Origin: Macrocystis pyrifera | Taxonomy: Eukaryota > Sar > Phaeophyceae > Laminariales > Laminariaceae | Assembly: GCA_031763025.1 (NCBI GenBank) | Contig: JASSKH010000016.1 | Span: 5,270,001 to 5,334,000, forward strand | Direction: 5' to 3' | Length of the DNA stretch: 64,000 nucleotides | Shown here: positions 38,165 to 50,209 of the stretch, piece after piece | Layout: the number at the start of each line of letters is the position of its first letter | Position numbering within the stretch: the first letter of the stretch is position 1 | Made by a program: the position numbers and the translations under genes | The notes under the pieces: generated by a model | Told to the model about the DNA's origin: nothing | Databases searched by the model: none | Seen by the model: the letters and a program-made list of their open reading frames with translations, nothing else

Positions 38165-39815
38165 GCACCCCCGTTTGTGGGAGTTCAGCTGTGTGATCTA
38201 GTGCGAGACATGCGCCGACGCGCACGGACGCTGCTCACAACAGCTAAGCGCATCGCAATGATTCGAGACGAGACGTGGCCTTTTTCCCCGGGGCTTTCCA
38301 CATAAATGAAGCGCGGTTTCGAGCTGTCGTTAGCGGTTGCGTCACAGGTGTTGCAGCAAACGGAAGGCGAGGTGTGCATTAATTTTTTCTATTCAGGAAG
38401 ACCTTACGGATTTCCTCCCAAGTAGTTGTGGTGAGGAAGAACCTCGATTGCGGCGACATTCACGCGGTCACACCCGTGGTCGACCACCAACAGGCGCCGG
38501 AATTCATGCCGGAACCCATTTAACGGTCACTCGCTGAAGGGTTAGGGTCCCTGTTTCCGAGCGTTCTAGAAGGTGGGGAGAAGGGGGATCTGAAGTTGAT
38601 GCCGGCGCAGATGGTCACTAACCTCCAGACCCATCTGCGGGCGGCTGGCACGGAGGATAAGCGGTGCGCGATGCACTCCTCCCGATTGGCAGGGGCGGCG
38701 AGAAAAAAAAACATGGACGGTACGTACGGCCATGGACTTTCTAGTGGAATATGTGGGATGGAAGTTCGCAACCGTCGCACGCAGATAAGTAGGGGTAGGG
38801 GAAACAGCGCCCGCCGCGGCGGCGGGGGTGAAGCGTTCCCGCGAAACGACGTTCATCGAGGCGGACGCTCTGCCGCTGTCCGAGCAGTTTGCACGTTTAT
38901 AAACAGCATTCCCACGGGCCGACTGATGCCAGGCCCACTATAAATAGAGGTCAAGGTAAAAGTTTGGGTATCGTAGCAACAACGAACAAGTCGCAGGGAG
39001 GATAGTAAGAGGCGAATGGACCACGGCATTGAGGAAAGGGGAAAAGGGACCACAAAATATTATGGGTGCGATCGCATGCTGTGGCAGAGAGGCCTCATGA
39101 AAAAAGCGTCGACAAAATCTTACTGCAGGAATTTCTTAATGCACACCTTGGCAGTACTTTCGCACTCAAGGCCTCGATTTGCCTACTACATCGTCGACCA
39201 TTACGGGCGTGCGCGGAGTTGCCGTGGCAAAAGCCCCCTTGTACTCAACATCAGGCATTGTTTGTTTTATGTTGGATGCTGCAAGTACCAGAGTACTGCG
39301 AACGTGAGAGTATACTGGTACGGCCGAGTATATGCTGGGGTACCCAGTGTAATGTTAGGGCCTATTTACTGCTGCGCTCGCATTCCAGTTGTTGAAGTGT
39401 CATGGTTGCATCTCTTGCGTTATTGTCGTCGCACTCGCCGAAACATTCCCAATTGAATGGTCAACAATCGATGAAATGTCGCCTAGCCTTGCGCATGTAC
39501 CGTACGACGAAGATATTTGTGTATCCTCCCTCAGCCACATCCGCGCAGTGAAGGTCCTCGGGAACGTCGACCATAATAGCTTTCCTGTTAATAGTGGAGC
39601 CACGTATAGTCTAGCTTGTTCCTCCTGTGTCTCATACTCGGTGCTGTTGCTAGCGTCCTCGATCATATGTATGGAGTACCTCGGATACTGTCTCATTGTC
39701 CCCGTTTCTGGACACATTGATCACGTGGCCAGCGGCGAGGTCGCCGCCAGCTTGGCCATAGACCAAGGCACTCATTTTCGCGGAGAGAGCATCGATTTGT
39801 TACATGAGGATTCAT
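38165..39815. other. Intergenic region without a recognisable gene
   Basis: Several open frames up to 146 codons on both strands overlap one another; none shows domain-like sequence or splice structure I can support. Confidence 0.4.
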
Positions 39816-40639
39816 GACCTATCGTCCGCTTTCTGGCGTCGCTGTCCTGTTTCTTTGGAATTGTTTTCTTCAGATACGTATTGTGCTACAAGTGGTACGT
39901 CAGTAGTACTATGAACTGATGCGGCAGTACCATGAATTCCTCGATCTGAGACCAAGGTGCAGCGGATTCGCTGTCCTGGGTATGTTTAAAGTTATTTCCT
40001 TTAGATATTGCACTTGTCCAGTGGGATTGTTTCATGTTTCAGGTACTGCACTCCTACGGAAGTTTTCAATGATATACAGACAGAAAACTAGATGGAGGCA
40101 GCCTCTCTCACAGCCCCGAGGCCGCAGAGAATGCAAGTATTAGTAGATGCAGGTGATGGACTTGGTTGCTGGTGGGTAGAACTAGAAGCTGCGCTGAAGA
40201 CAAGTTCGGCGGCGGCTGGGAAACAAAGTACAGCGAACGGCCAAGTGCTACGGCGAGGACGGTCACAGTGATGTATTGGATTGAGACTGCTGCCGTCGCT
40301 GCTGTTCTTGTTGCGGCGATAGCGCTCCCCCCACAAACGAACAGCCGTCGGACGACAGAAAGAAAATACGCACAAGCAAGATTACTCGGAGTTTTGCCTC
40401 GTGTGAAGCCGGGTGGATACGGAGGTGTCTTTTTAATCTCTACCGGTACCTGGCAACTAGCAAATAAAAACACTACGCCCACACCATACACTGATTGATA
40501 ACCTCCGCAACCTATTATTGGTGGACCACGTATATCGATGGATAGCTTGCACAATCCATTACGACCGGCAATGCCCATCGATGGATACGTTTCCCAATCT
40601 ACTGCAGGTGGACAGCAGTGTCTATCGATTGACGTTATC

Positions 40640-40915
40640 CCCAGTATTTTGTTACCACAATAGACAATATACCAAGGGTATGTTAGTTAAGGTACGTACT
40701 TTGGTATACCCGGGTAAAATACCCGGGTGTGTACTCGTACCCGACGCTTAGGTGCGCTAAGTACGAGCCTCGATACCTTACCTAAGTGTTAGGTACGTCA
40801 GGTACTGACCACAATACCTTATCTAAGTTTAAGGTACGATAGGTACGCCGCCAAAATACCTACCCGGGTACGGGTATACCCGTCGGCGAAATATCCGGAA
40901 ATACCCGGTTTGAGG
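40640..40915. repeat. GGTACG satellite, block 1
   Basis: About 45-bp unit: TACCTTACCTAAGTTTTAGG, GTACGTTAGGTACGGAC. Blocks at 41275-41475 and 42480-43020 as well. Confidence 0.85.
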
Positions 40916-40924
40916 CTGATGACG

Positions 40925-41060
40925 ACTGTTATAAGGCTTAGATTGGGTAGGCGATCGCTGAACCTTTTACCAATAGCCCAACGGACTAAGACCTTAACAT
41001 ATGGCGTCGAGGGCAGGACATGGGTCGTTGGTCGTGAGTTCGAATCTCACGTCCATCATG
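40925..41060 (+). repeat. tRNA-derived (SINE-like) repeat, type 1
   Basis: A-box TAGCCCAACGGA (40974) and a T-arm with perfect 5-bp stem GTGAG/CTCAC around TTCGAAT (41034-41050), but no acceptor stem. Leader AAGGCTTAGATTGGGTAGG recurs at 41203. Confidence 0.6.
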
Positions 41061-41202
41061 TAATCGCTTCTTAAAGAGAAAAGTGAACTTCAATATGTCA
41101 AGAATCTGAAAAAATGCTTCTGGATCCCCAAAAGTTGGAACCGCGTGTTGGTGGCACGTCGACCCGTATATCCGGTCCGTTCCAGGGGGGGGGGAGTGTC
41201 AT

Positions 41203-41275
41203 AAGGCTTAGATTGGGTAGGCGATCGGTTAACATTTTACCAATAGCCCAACGGACTAAGACCTTTATACAACCT
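41203..41275 (+). repeat. tRNA-derived repeat, type 1, 5' half
   Basis: Same leader and A-box, then satellite sequence; B-box missing. Confidence 0.6.
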
Positions 41276-41475
41276 AAATACCTTACCCAAGTTATAGGTA
41301 CGTCAAGTACGGATCCCGGTACCTTACCTAAGTGCCAGGTACGTTAGGTACGGACCTCGGCACCTTACCTGTGTTTTAGGTACGATAGGTATGTCGCTCC
41401 AATAGTTACCTGGGTATAGGTATACCCGTCGAAAAAATACCCGGGTATAGGTACGAGCTCAAACACCTTACCTGA
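41275..41475. repeat. GGTACG satellite, block 2
   Basis: Starts where the truncated tRNA-like repeat stops. Confidence 0.8.
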
Positions 41476-41734
41476 ATTCTGGACGTAATACGAAGTCCTT
41501 ATAACGTCGTCTGCGAAAAAACTAATGCAAAATTAAAATTGCACATTAGGCATGCGGTCTTCCCGCCATACACCCAAGAGACCCACCACCTGGAACACAC
41601 ACCCAGGATACCTGTTGCCCACAGACGTGCCCAACCCAGGGAAGAGTAGCGGCGTGGACAGTGAGCGAAACCACTAGTGGAGACCACGAGGGCCAAGCTT
41701 CACCGGGCGAGGGAGCCAGCACACACGTGCTACA

Positions 41735-41840
41735 AGGATTACCCTGGGCTAGGTAATCGACCGGTCTGTTACCCCTATAGCTCAGTAGGTAATACCTTCA
41801 CATTTGACGTCGTGGAGGACACGGACTCGATTCTCACTTC
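41735..41840 (+). repeat. tRNA-derived repeat, type 2
   Basis: Perfect A-box TAGCTCAGTAGG (41778) and a B-box-like GGACTCGATTCTCAC (41823). Spacing is tRNA-like, but stems are incomplete. Confidence 0.55.
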
Positions 41841-41979
41841 GAACGTTTCTTTTGCAGAAGCGCGTGCGTGGACACATATATCTCCCTGGTTCAACAGGTA
41901 TTGAAGCGAAGCGGGTAGATCAGCGTACGGCATACGGTACCGACGCCCCAAACATCCCGCCGGTCAGAGGGGGGGAGAG

Positions 41980-42070
41980 TGTTACAAGGATTCCCCTGGC
42001 CGGCGTAATCGATCTATCTTTTACCCCTATAGCTCAGTAGCTAATATCTTCACACAGGACACTCCCGGGC
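41980..42070 (+). repeat. tRNA-derived repeat, type 2, 5' half
   Basis: Leader CAAGGATTCCCCTGG and A-box TAGCTCAGTAGC (42029); B-box eroded. Confidence 0.55.
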
Positions 42071-42256
42071 CAGCTCTCACAAACAACTCTGGCATGTCAT
42101 GTTACTTGATCGCTCCAGTCCCTGGGGTATAGGGTGGTGTTGTACACTACAGTAGTAGGCTTTCACCCAGCACAAAGCAAATGCTGGTCTACAATAGGTC
42201 TTTCGTTAAAAGACAAGTGACGTTTTTCTTCGATGTACGTGAGCTCAAACACACTA

Positions 42257-42368
42257 TTACCGGGGACCATAGTAAATAGGACCAAATATTGCTGGTAAAA
42301 ATAGGTAAATATATAGGTTTTTATGTATACCATAGGCCCTACCAGGTATTAACTATGGACCCCCGTAA
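42257..42368 (-). mobile_element. MITE-1 hybrid (A left, B right) with TACCAGGTA insertion
   Basis: Right arm split exactly at TA by TACCAGGTA (42340-42348). Confidence 0.9.
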
Positions 42369-42479
42369 TATCAGCATCTACAGTAGTAGTGTGGCAGACC
42401 TAGTCAGTTGATACTGCCAATACGTACTGTTCTAGTGCCAGCCCCATCAATTTGACGTTTTTTATCAAAATTTTGACGT

Positions 42480-43020
42480 TTTTCGTACGGGTGTGTACTC
42501 GGGTGTCGTACCCGCACTTGGGTACGGCCTCAAAAACCTCACCTAAACCTTACTAGGTACGTTACCCGGGTAGCGGGCAAACCCGTCTACGAAATACCCG
42601 GGTGCAGGTACGAGCCTGGGACGACCTCAATACCTTACCCAAGTTTTAGGTACGTTAGGTACGGACCCCGATACCTTATTTAAGTACTATTTATAGAGAC
42701 GTTACAGTAGTACGGACCTCGATACTATACCTAAGTCTTGGGTACGATAGGTACATGGCTCCAATACTTAATCAGGTATCGGGTATACCCGTCGACGAAA
42801 TACCCGGGTTCACGTACGAGCCTGGGGACGACCTCATTACCTTACCTACTAACAGTAAGTTTAGGTACGTTAGGTACGGATCCCGACACCTCGCCTTACT
42901 GCTTAGTGTTGGGTACGTTAGATACGGTCGTCAATACCTTGAGTAAGTCTTACCTGGTAGGTACGTTAGGTACGACCTCAAAAACTTATCCGAGTATAGG
43001 TATTCCTTCCCTGACATACC
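42480..43020. repeat. GGTACG satellite, block 3
   Basis: Contains TA-flanked insertions TACCTGGTA (42951), TACAGTA and TACTAACAGTA. Confidence 0.85.
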
Positions 43021-45170
43021 CTTGCGATTACAACTACAGCAGTACATAAAGGCACGTACCGGGGGGGGAAGGGATGAAACCTGTGACCACGGCTTGCCCA
43101 AAATACTGCTGAGGGTAAGACCTCCTACGAGTGAAGCTGGAAAGAAAGTGAAAGTGACGATAAAAAAAAAGGCAGAAAAAAAAAACGTGTTGCAATCAAG
43201 TTTGTGTTTCCACACCTCGGGCAGATCGTCGATTCCCGCTTGGTGATTTGATCTACAGCAGTAGATATTTCAAGGCAGATAAATCTATTCCCGATCTTGT
43301 TTGATCCAGCTCATGTTGCCGGGTGGGACCCGTATCGTCTGCATTATCGAACATGATGAAGATCCTGCACAATCTCTCACGACGGCAGGCGAGGAACTTC
43401 AGACAGTAGTAGTAGATGATCTACTGTACAGTAGATACAGCAGATCACGATCTGTCCAAGGTGTGTGAAGTTTGCCAATCTACTACTGCTGCGTTGTCAC
43501 CGACAATGGGCATCGATATAATCCCCCCTCGTCCGTTGTCGAAGTAAATTGACTAAATGGTGAGTCTTTCGTCCAGGGTGTGATTCGACTGCGCACGTAC
43601 AGTTATCACGTACAGTAGTATTAATAGTAGTCAGTCGTATCGCAGATCAGCATTCTCGCCTAAAATACTAGAATCTGGAAGAGGAGGAGGACGAGGCAGC
43701 AGCAGCAATGCCGACCTGAGAGATTGCTCGTACACCGTGGTATAAACTCGAAACAATACGGATTTAGCTGTCGTCGCTCACAGCAGTCGTCTGTTGGGGA
43801 TTGCCCAACGACCAAACCGCAGGTAGGTACGTGCGCCTGACCTACAGCATGGTACAGCAAAAAGTAGATCCAACGGCGCCATCGAGCGGGGGGGGGGGGG
43901 GGGTGTCAGAGAATGAGCGCGCGAGAGAGAAAGAGGTAATTATGCGAGAGCAAGATCACTGTCTCAGATCGGTATCGGTCACCGATCCTTGGAGGCGTGG
44001 TCACACCTTGATTCACAACGAGTATCGACACGTCACCACGACTGGATCCTTGGCAACGCATAGATGAATCATGATCATCTGGAGAGATCGTACCAAAGGT
44101 AACTCGTGAACGAACTGAACGCGGCGGAAATACTTGGGCAGAAAGATAGCAATAGCTCTACTTCGCACCTCCTGTTGAGGTCCCACCCCTCGCCAAGGGG
44201 GTGGACGGCACGGCCGGTGGAAGAACTAGAGGTTTCAATGGGCTGTGGCGAGCCATGTTTTAGGGATTCTGTACGTAGCCCTGACGCGGTACCAGAAGGC
44301 GAAAGTTCCAAACCGAAGTCGTGAAGAAACTTCCACAGTTGCTGAGGAGTTCCATTTTATGTTCAGGCCTTACTTTCTTGGGGCTATCATTGCCGTTCAT
44401 GGGTTCGGCTGGATGCACCACTTTCCAGCTTCACAAGACTGACTGAAGAGAACATGGAGAAAGACGGTGAGTGGGACGAGTACAAGGGGCTACGTTGGTG
44501 TGCCGTGGTGCCAAGCTGATCGATGTCGAGGTCACGGGCTAAATTGTTGGACAGCTGTGGTTTCTCTTACGAAGTCTTGCGCCCGGTCTGTCATATTTCC
44601 TGTTTGATGGATTTGTTCAGTGAATTGGGTCCAGTATCCCATTCTGACGTGCCAGAGGTCACTAGGCAGCAAACCTTACAACACCCTAGAAGGCGTCTAG
44701 TGTTAATAGTGCTTCTCGCTCCGTGGTGCGGTGCATCACCAATTGCACTACCTTACCGCGAAGAGAAATTTCGCCTTCGTGCACTCGTGCAGTCCTGCTG
44801 CTGGGCTATAGTTCTGATAGAAGCAAGTGGAGAAGAAAAATAATGGCTCTTTACTTTCCCATCCAACAAAGGGACGCCTCAAAACGAACAAACATCCAGG
44901 ACTGTCTGAGACATGCCAAAGGACAACCCTTCTGTACACACTTGACGATTATGTCTGTGGTCATACCGTATATCGTCGTATGCCGTATCGTAATCGATCG
45001 ACTTCTGTCGGGTAGCGTCCACTTGATTGCGCCCTCATCAATCAACGAAAGTAGGAAGATATTTAGTTTCGCGAACGTTCGCGATTGCTGCAGCAGCTGT
45101 ACCCTCCCGCCAGCATGCTTCGCGCTCCTTTTGTTGACATGTGTTGACATGTTGTTTGTGTGTTCTTCGC
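43020..45170. other. Intergenic, no supported gene
   Basis: GATC-rich repeat at 43245-43500 and a G14 tract near 43889; remaining open frames are short and unsupported. Confidence 0.4.
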
Positions 45171-45320
45171 ATGAAACCGTTCTTTTTCTACCCGTCGACG
45201 TCCAACACAACCAGTGTCCGTGCCGATTCTTCAATCCTATGTAATAGAGAGATCCGAGCTCTGGTCACAAAACTACGCCACAAGATACTACGGCAGTCGC
45301 ACTGCGATCTCTACCAGTAC
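45170..45320. repeat. R7 dispersed repeat
   Basis: GTCGACGTCCAACACAACCAG and CTCTGGTCACAAAACTACG; related at 47450-47580 and, inverted, 51740-51830. Confidence 0.65.
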
Positions 45321-45979
45321 TTCCAACATGTGTTACTTGGTCAAAATAGTCGTGTCTCTTGGCATCCAGCAGCTGGTACGAAAGTACCTGTACATTATTT
45401 ACAGTAGTACCTCGTATATATACGGCAGTACTCGTATAGGAGTGTTGGGCTATGAATAGCCCCTTCTGAGCAAAGGCGGCAACGGACAACAAAAAAAAGA
45501 GAACCGCAGCGTCAACTGCGAAACGAGTTACGCGTACTTGTTACCTGTTACCTGTTTGATACCTTGTACTGGTGCTCTACCGAGCGTGTTGTACATGAGA
45601 AATTGATGTTGTATTGATAGAAGTCGTTGCAGTGTGTATACTACTAACTGTAGCTATATACTACCTGGTGGTGTACACTCGTACAGCAGTGTCATAACTC
45701 CGGTACTAAACGTGTCGTCCCCCAACCCACAGGCAGCGCCGGGTCCAGCAGCCGGGTCGTTTTTTTTTTCGATCCCTTTTCGCCTCGCTGAGGTTTAGGT
45801 TTCACTGGTACAACAGTGGGAGTGTACGTACGTACTGAAAATATGACCTTAATCTGTTTCCAACTAAATTTCTCTCCAACAACTTGGGGTGCAACAATTC
45901 CAAACGTGGTGTAATTACAGAAAGCTCTGCAGTACCTCAGCATTGGGTAGAAAGAGCGATTTACTGCTGTGCTTTCACA

Positions 45980-46440
45980 GCAAGGGCACCAATCTCATGT
46001 GTCGAATCTCCCTTCTCCCGTCTCCTCCTCCTCCTCCTCCTTCCTCCTGATCCTCCTCCTCCCCCGCCCTCTCCCTCTCCTCGTCTTGTCTGTCGGCTTT
46101 GATCCTTCTTCGCTTTGCTCGGTCACTTTGTCACCGCTGCTATGCTGCTATGGCCTCCTATGATGGCGTTGGACAGAGCTACTACCACGCAGGCCCGTGA
46201 GGGGCGGACGAGGCGTATTGCCTGAAGACGGACGGGCGTCGAGTGCGGGCCGCGGCTTAGGAGGAGGGAGAAGAGGTGGGGAGAGGAGGAGGCGGTGGAG
46301 GCCGGGGGGGGGGGGGGGGGAGGGGGGGCAAGCTTATGCGCCAGCAACAGAAGACCTCATACGGTAAGGAAGGGAGGGAGGGAGGGGGGTGGGAGGAACG
46401 GAAGACGGAGGAAGGGACAGAGGGAGGGAAGGCGTGGGAT
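45980..46440. repeat. Pyrimidine- then purine-rich low-complexity region
   Basis: TCCTCC repeat at 46020-46085, G-rich tract with G17 at 46304 and GGAGGGA repeat leading into R2. Confidence 0.8.
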
Positions 46441-46950
46441 ATACTCGATATCATGCATGGCCGTGGTCGTATAACCACAGACCCTTGCATCCCTACGATG
46501 CTGGGACGGAGCACGTCGGTTTTTCACCAACCACACAGATACTGCTTGCACCAAGCGCGAAGCGCCGTGAGGTGTTCGGCGAGTCGCATGAAGGGTGAGC
46601 TACATCCTACCAAGAACCGCTCTTGAGGCGGGACTTGCATATTGATGACCGCGTCAATATGTTGATGTGACCACTTCCAGAGACAGCCATAGGGGTATAT
46701 GTAACTGCCTCGTGGGTGCCTTACCATAAAAACTACGTGTTACGATCACTTGTGCAGAGTAGAGGTTCTCCACCCCGCACAACTGATTTAACTCGATCGC
46801 CAGCTGTGACCGGCCGCCAAAAACAAAAAAAGAAAAATACATGGTACCCTGGTTGGTTGTCTACAGCAGTACATGACGTAGTGAGCGGCATGTTTTACAG
46901 CAGTGTCGTTACTAACCGACGCCAACCCAACCTGTACCTGGTATATAAAG
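46439..46950 (+). repeat. R2, full
   Basis: Diverged full copy with TACAGCAGTA (46862), an extra CAG and TACCTGGTA near its end. Confidence 0.85.
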
Positions 46951-47057
46951 GGGGGGGGGGGGAAGGGACGGAGGGCAAGAAGGGGGGGAGGGGCGGCAGG
47001 GAGGGAAGGAGGGAGGGAGGGGGGGAAGGCTCTTGACTAATGCACTAAAATGTCGTA

Positions 47058-47162
47058 TTACGGGGGACCATAGTTAATAGGTCCAAATGTTGTTAGTAAA
47101 AATAGGTAAATATATAGGGTTTTATGTATACCATAGGTCCTATTAACTATGGACCCCCGTAA
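47058..47162 (-). mobile_element. MITE-1 hybrid
   Basis: Left ACCATAGTTAATAGG, right ATTAACTATGGACC; TA flanks. Confidence 0.9.
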
Positions 47163-47823
47163 TAGTAAATATTTAAATACTCCAGGATTGCTGCCAAGTA
47201 CGGCACGCATGTACTTTTATACGGGTACCTGTTATTTGGGAAGAATAATAAAAACATCAGCCGCTGCCGTGAGAGGATTTCCGCTATGACAGCAGTGTTC
47301 AGTGAAATTGCCACCAGAGCACCATATCTGGATATAGTCTACTGCCGCAGCAGTATGGTGTACGTTCGCACGAAGGAAATTTTGTGGACAGAGTGGGAAA
47401 TGTTTCGGATGATACTTGAACAGCAAAGTGTGTATGCGTGTTGGCGTTCAACCCGTTAGTTCCGCCCGTCGACATCCAGCACACGCAATGTCCGCGCTGA
47501 TTCTTCACCTACCGTCGGGAGATACCAGCTCTGTGGGCACAGGACTACGCGACGGAGACCATAGTCGTATGTAGCGCTTTTGCCTGTATTAGTTGTGTGT
47601 ATGCACTGATGACGTTTAGCAGGTGAGGTCGGTGCCTTTTCTGAGTTGTTGAGTTGCTTGTCTGCCGGAAACGGTGTGAGTTCATCCGAGAGGTTATGTG
47701 ACAGCACCAATAACGAAGCTCGCTGGCATTCGAAGTTCCGTCTCACACAACAGCAGTAGTGACTCTAGTATACGTACTCTCAAATATCTCACACACGAGC
47801 GAGTCTGCAGACAGTTATTAATA

Positions 47824-47928
47824 TTACGGGAGACCATAGTAAATAGGACCTACGATACACACAAAAACCTATATATTTACCTATTTTAACCAACAATATT
47901 TGGTCCTATTTACTATGGTCCCCCGTAT
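47824..47928 (+). mobile_element. MITE-1 type A
   Basis: Full length; inserted directly beside a TATTAATA motif. Confidence 0.9.
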
Positions 47929-48130
47929 TACTACTAATATCAATGTAATAGTACGGGTCTGCCCTTATCTGGTACCAGGTACGGACAGCAGCTATCGTGA
48001 CCCATGCACAGGACCTCGTTTGTTCTGTGCGTACGCAATGCATGTGCATGTGCGTGTTGTATTTACAGCAGTGCACAATATCGACATCGAGCTCACGGAG
48101 AGCCAGTGTCTGTGCTTTTTATTCATCTTA

Positions 48131-48235
48131 TTACGGGGGACCATAGTAAATAGGACCTGCGGTAAAGACAAAAAACTATATAGTTACCTATTTTTACTCA
48201 CAGTATTTGGTCCTATTTACTATGGTCCCCCGTAA
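48131..48235 (+). mobile_element. MITE-1 type A
   Basis: Full length, TA flanks. Confidence 0.9.
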
Positions 48236-48259
48236 TAGAGAGGTACTCGTACATGCTCT

Positions 48260-49230
48260 GTGGTCGCATACTACGAGGCAGAGAGATACTCGTACATCGC
48301 AATACCGTCTGGGGTTCGGGCGGTTTGACTTTGTTTATTTTCTTTCCCGCGTGTATTTTCTTCGTCCTTCTTTTCTCCTTTCTCCCCTGCTTGCTGTATG
48401 TAGTCGTAACTGAGATCTGGGGCCACATACGAGTAGCAGGCGCCCCCCCCCCCCCCCCCCCCACCCGCTCCCCCCCCTCACTACGTGCAGTACGAGCCTT
48501 GTATTTTGTATCCCGAGAAAACGTCAGCCATTTTCTTCCCGCGTCGACTCGCGTCGAATTACATATATAGGGTTTATTGTATGTGCTATTAATATAATAC
48601 TACAGTATTACCGTATAACACGCATGACAACACCCCCCCTTCTGGCATTTTTTTCAGCTTTTTTTTTGGCGAACGGGAAGAGTGCAAACGCCGCGCGATG
48701 GGTCGTATGTCGAATGGAAATATCCACGTCGACAGGTCATTTCGAAAACTATTATTAACATTCAATAGTCATTTTCGTTGTGTTGTGCCGCCCTTGGCTT
48801 GGGAGAAAATCGTTCTCGGAAATTCAACCCAGGGGTACAGAGCTATCATTGTGTACTCGCATTACTACCTAAAGACAGCACATTTTTTGCTATGTAGAGC
48901 CATACAGCAGTAGTTAAGGACTAGGCTACTATTAACACTAATACCACCGCTGAAGGTGTAGCTGATATTATCATTTCGTTTGCCCTCCGAGAGAGTCAGT
49001 GAGTGTCCATAGCCATAATATATTATGATGACAAGACAAGAAACTCCAGGCCACCGAAAGAAAAAGCGTGAAGAGATGTTGCAAGCGATGTTGCCAACAA
49101 CCAAAGACTACGAGAACCACATGTACGACCCCTGTTCTCTGTTCTCTGATCCTTGAAACAACGTAAATGTTGGTAGAGTATTAATAACCATTCTACCCTT
49201 TTATTTTTAGTATTAATAGTAGTATAGTAC
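48260..49230. other. Intergenic, no supported gene
   Basis: C-run at 48441-48462, several TATTAATA motifs (48586, 49179, 49211) and AT-rich unique sequence. Confidence 0.4.
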
Positions 49231-49297
49231 TGGTATAGTATAGACTACTGTCACGTTTTGGGCACAAACCACTCAAATTTTATGTATGTATCTGGTA

Positions 49298-49509
49298 TTG
49301 CGGGGGACCATGATAAATGGGACCAAACATTGTTATTACGGGGGTCTGTAGTTAACAGGACCTATGGCATACATAAAAACCTATATATTTACCTTGTTTT
49401 ACTAACAATATTTGGTCCTGTTAACTATGGACCCCCGTAATAGTAAAAATAGGGAAATATATAGGTTTTTGTGTGTACCGTAGGTCCTATTTACTATGAC
49501 CCTCCGTAA
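49298..49509 (-). mobile_element. MITE-1 type A, interrupted by a type B copy
   Basis: Arms TTGCGGGGGACC and ACCCTCCGTAA; split at TA by the copy at 49336. Confidence 0.9.
49336..49440 (+). mobile_element. MITE-1 type B, nested, with TA target duplication
   Basis: TTACGGGGG...CCCCCGTAA bounded by TA (49334-49335) and TA (49441-49442). The host interior rejoins as TTGTTAGTAAAAA when the insert and one TA are removed. Confidence 0.93.
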
Positions 49510-49552
49510 TAGTTTGGCCACAAAACGGGAGTACAGTTAGTGCTAAGAGGAT

Positions 49553-49960
49553 AAATACGAAAGAACGCACACCACCCTGGGATGTGAATTTCCGAGCCGA
49601 TTTTCTCCAAAGCATGGCTCAGGGGGGGTGCACACAACGAAAGTGGTGGCCTTGGAAAGACCTCGGCGTATCGATCGCTTGACGTTAGAGCCCATCTTAA
49701 CGGGGAACACTAATTTCGTTCAATCAGATGCAAATTAAATTAGAACAAAAAACAAAATCTAGTCAAATTGAAAGAACCGAAAGTCCTCGACAAGGTGGGC
49801 CCTTAAATTAAATTAGAAAAAAAAAAATCAAGCCAAATCGAAAGAGCGAAAGTCGCCGTTAAGATGGGCCCTTACGTTTGGACTCTCCCCGTTGTCGATA
49901 ATAACAGCTTGAAAGTTCGTCCGGGAGGGTGGAAAATTCGTCGGGAAGGTGTGGGGGGGG
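49553..49960. repeat. R5 dispersed repeat
   Basis: TTTCCGAGCCGATTTTCTCC and GAAAGTTCGTCCGGGAGGG also occur at 11327-11545 and 14395-14650; interior holds a duplicated AATCGAAAGAGCGAAAGTC block. Confidence 0.75.
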
Positions 49961-50209
49961 GGGGAGGTGCACTCGATGTGATGCATGGCCGTAGTAGTCG
50001 TATGACCGTTTATCTTGAATTTTTATCCACACTGAAGGTGATTTTCAGGGCTGTGAGTCAGTTGGCTGACTTGGCAGTCACCGGCTAGTTTTTGGTCGGC
50101 TACGTACCTACTGCAACAGTTATGGTTGGTGGCGTGCGGTATTTTTGCGCGGAGTTTTGTATGGTTTGCGTCCGACTGGCGCGTTTTTTTATGGCTCGGC
50201 GTGTACCGC

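Larger units (their letters stand above)
49230..49553. mobile_element. MITE-2 copy split by the nested MITE-1 pair
   Basis: Left arm (CACGTTTTGGGCACAAACC) and right arm (GCCACAAAACGGGAGTAC) are inverted halves of the GGACTGCAGTCCC family, separated by the MITE-1 pair. Confidence 0.75.

Noticed and set aside
39389-39817. 142-codon open frame and its antisense partner as possible retrotransposon remains
   Set aside because: No protease, integrase or reverse transcriptase motif recognised, and both strands are open equally.
41771-41840. Functional tRNA gene
   Set aside because: A-box is good, but acceptor and anticodon stems do not pair properly and related broken copies lie nearby; treated as tRNA-derived repeat.
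43020-43250. Lys-rich open frame (KKAEKKN)
   Set aside because: Driven by A-runs; no conserved copy or splice context.
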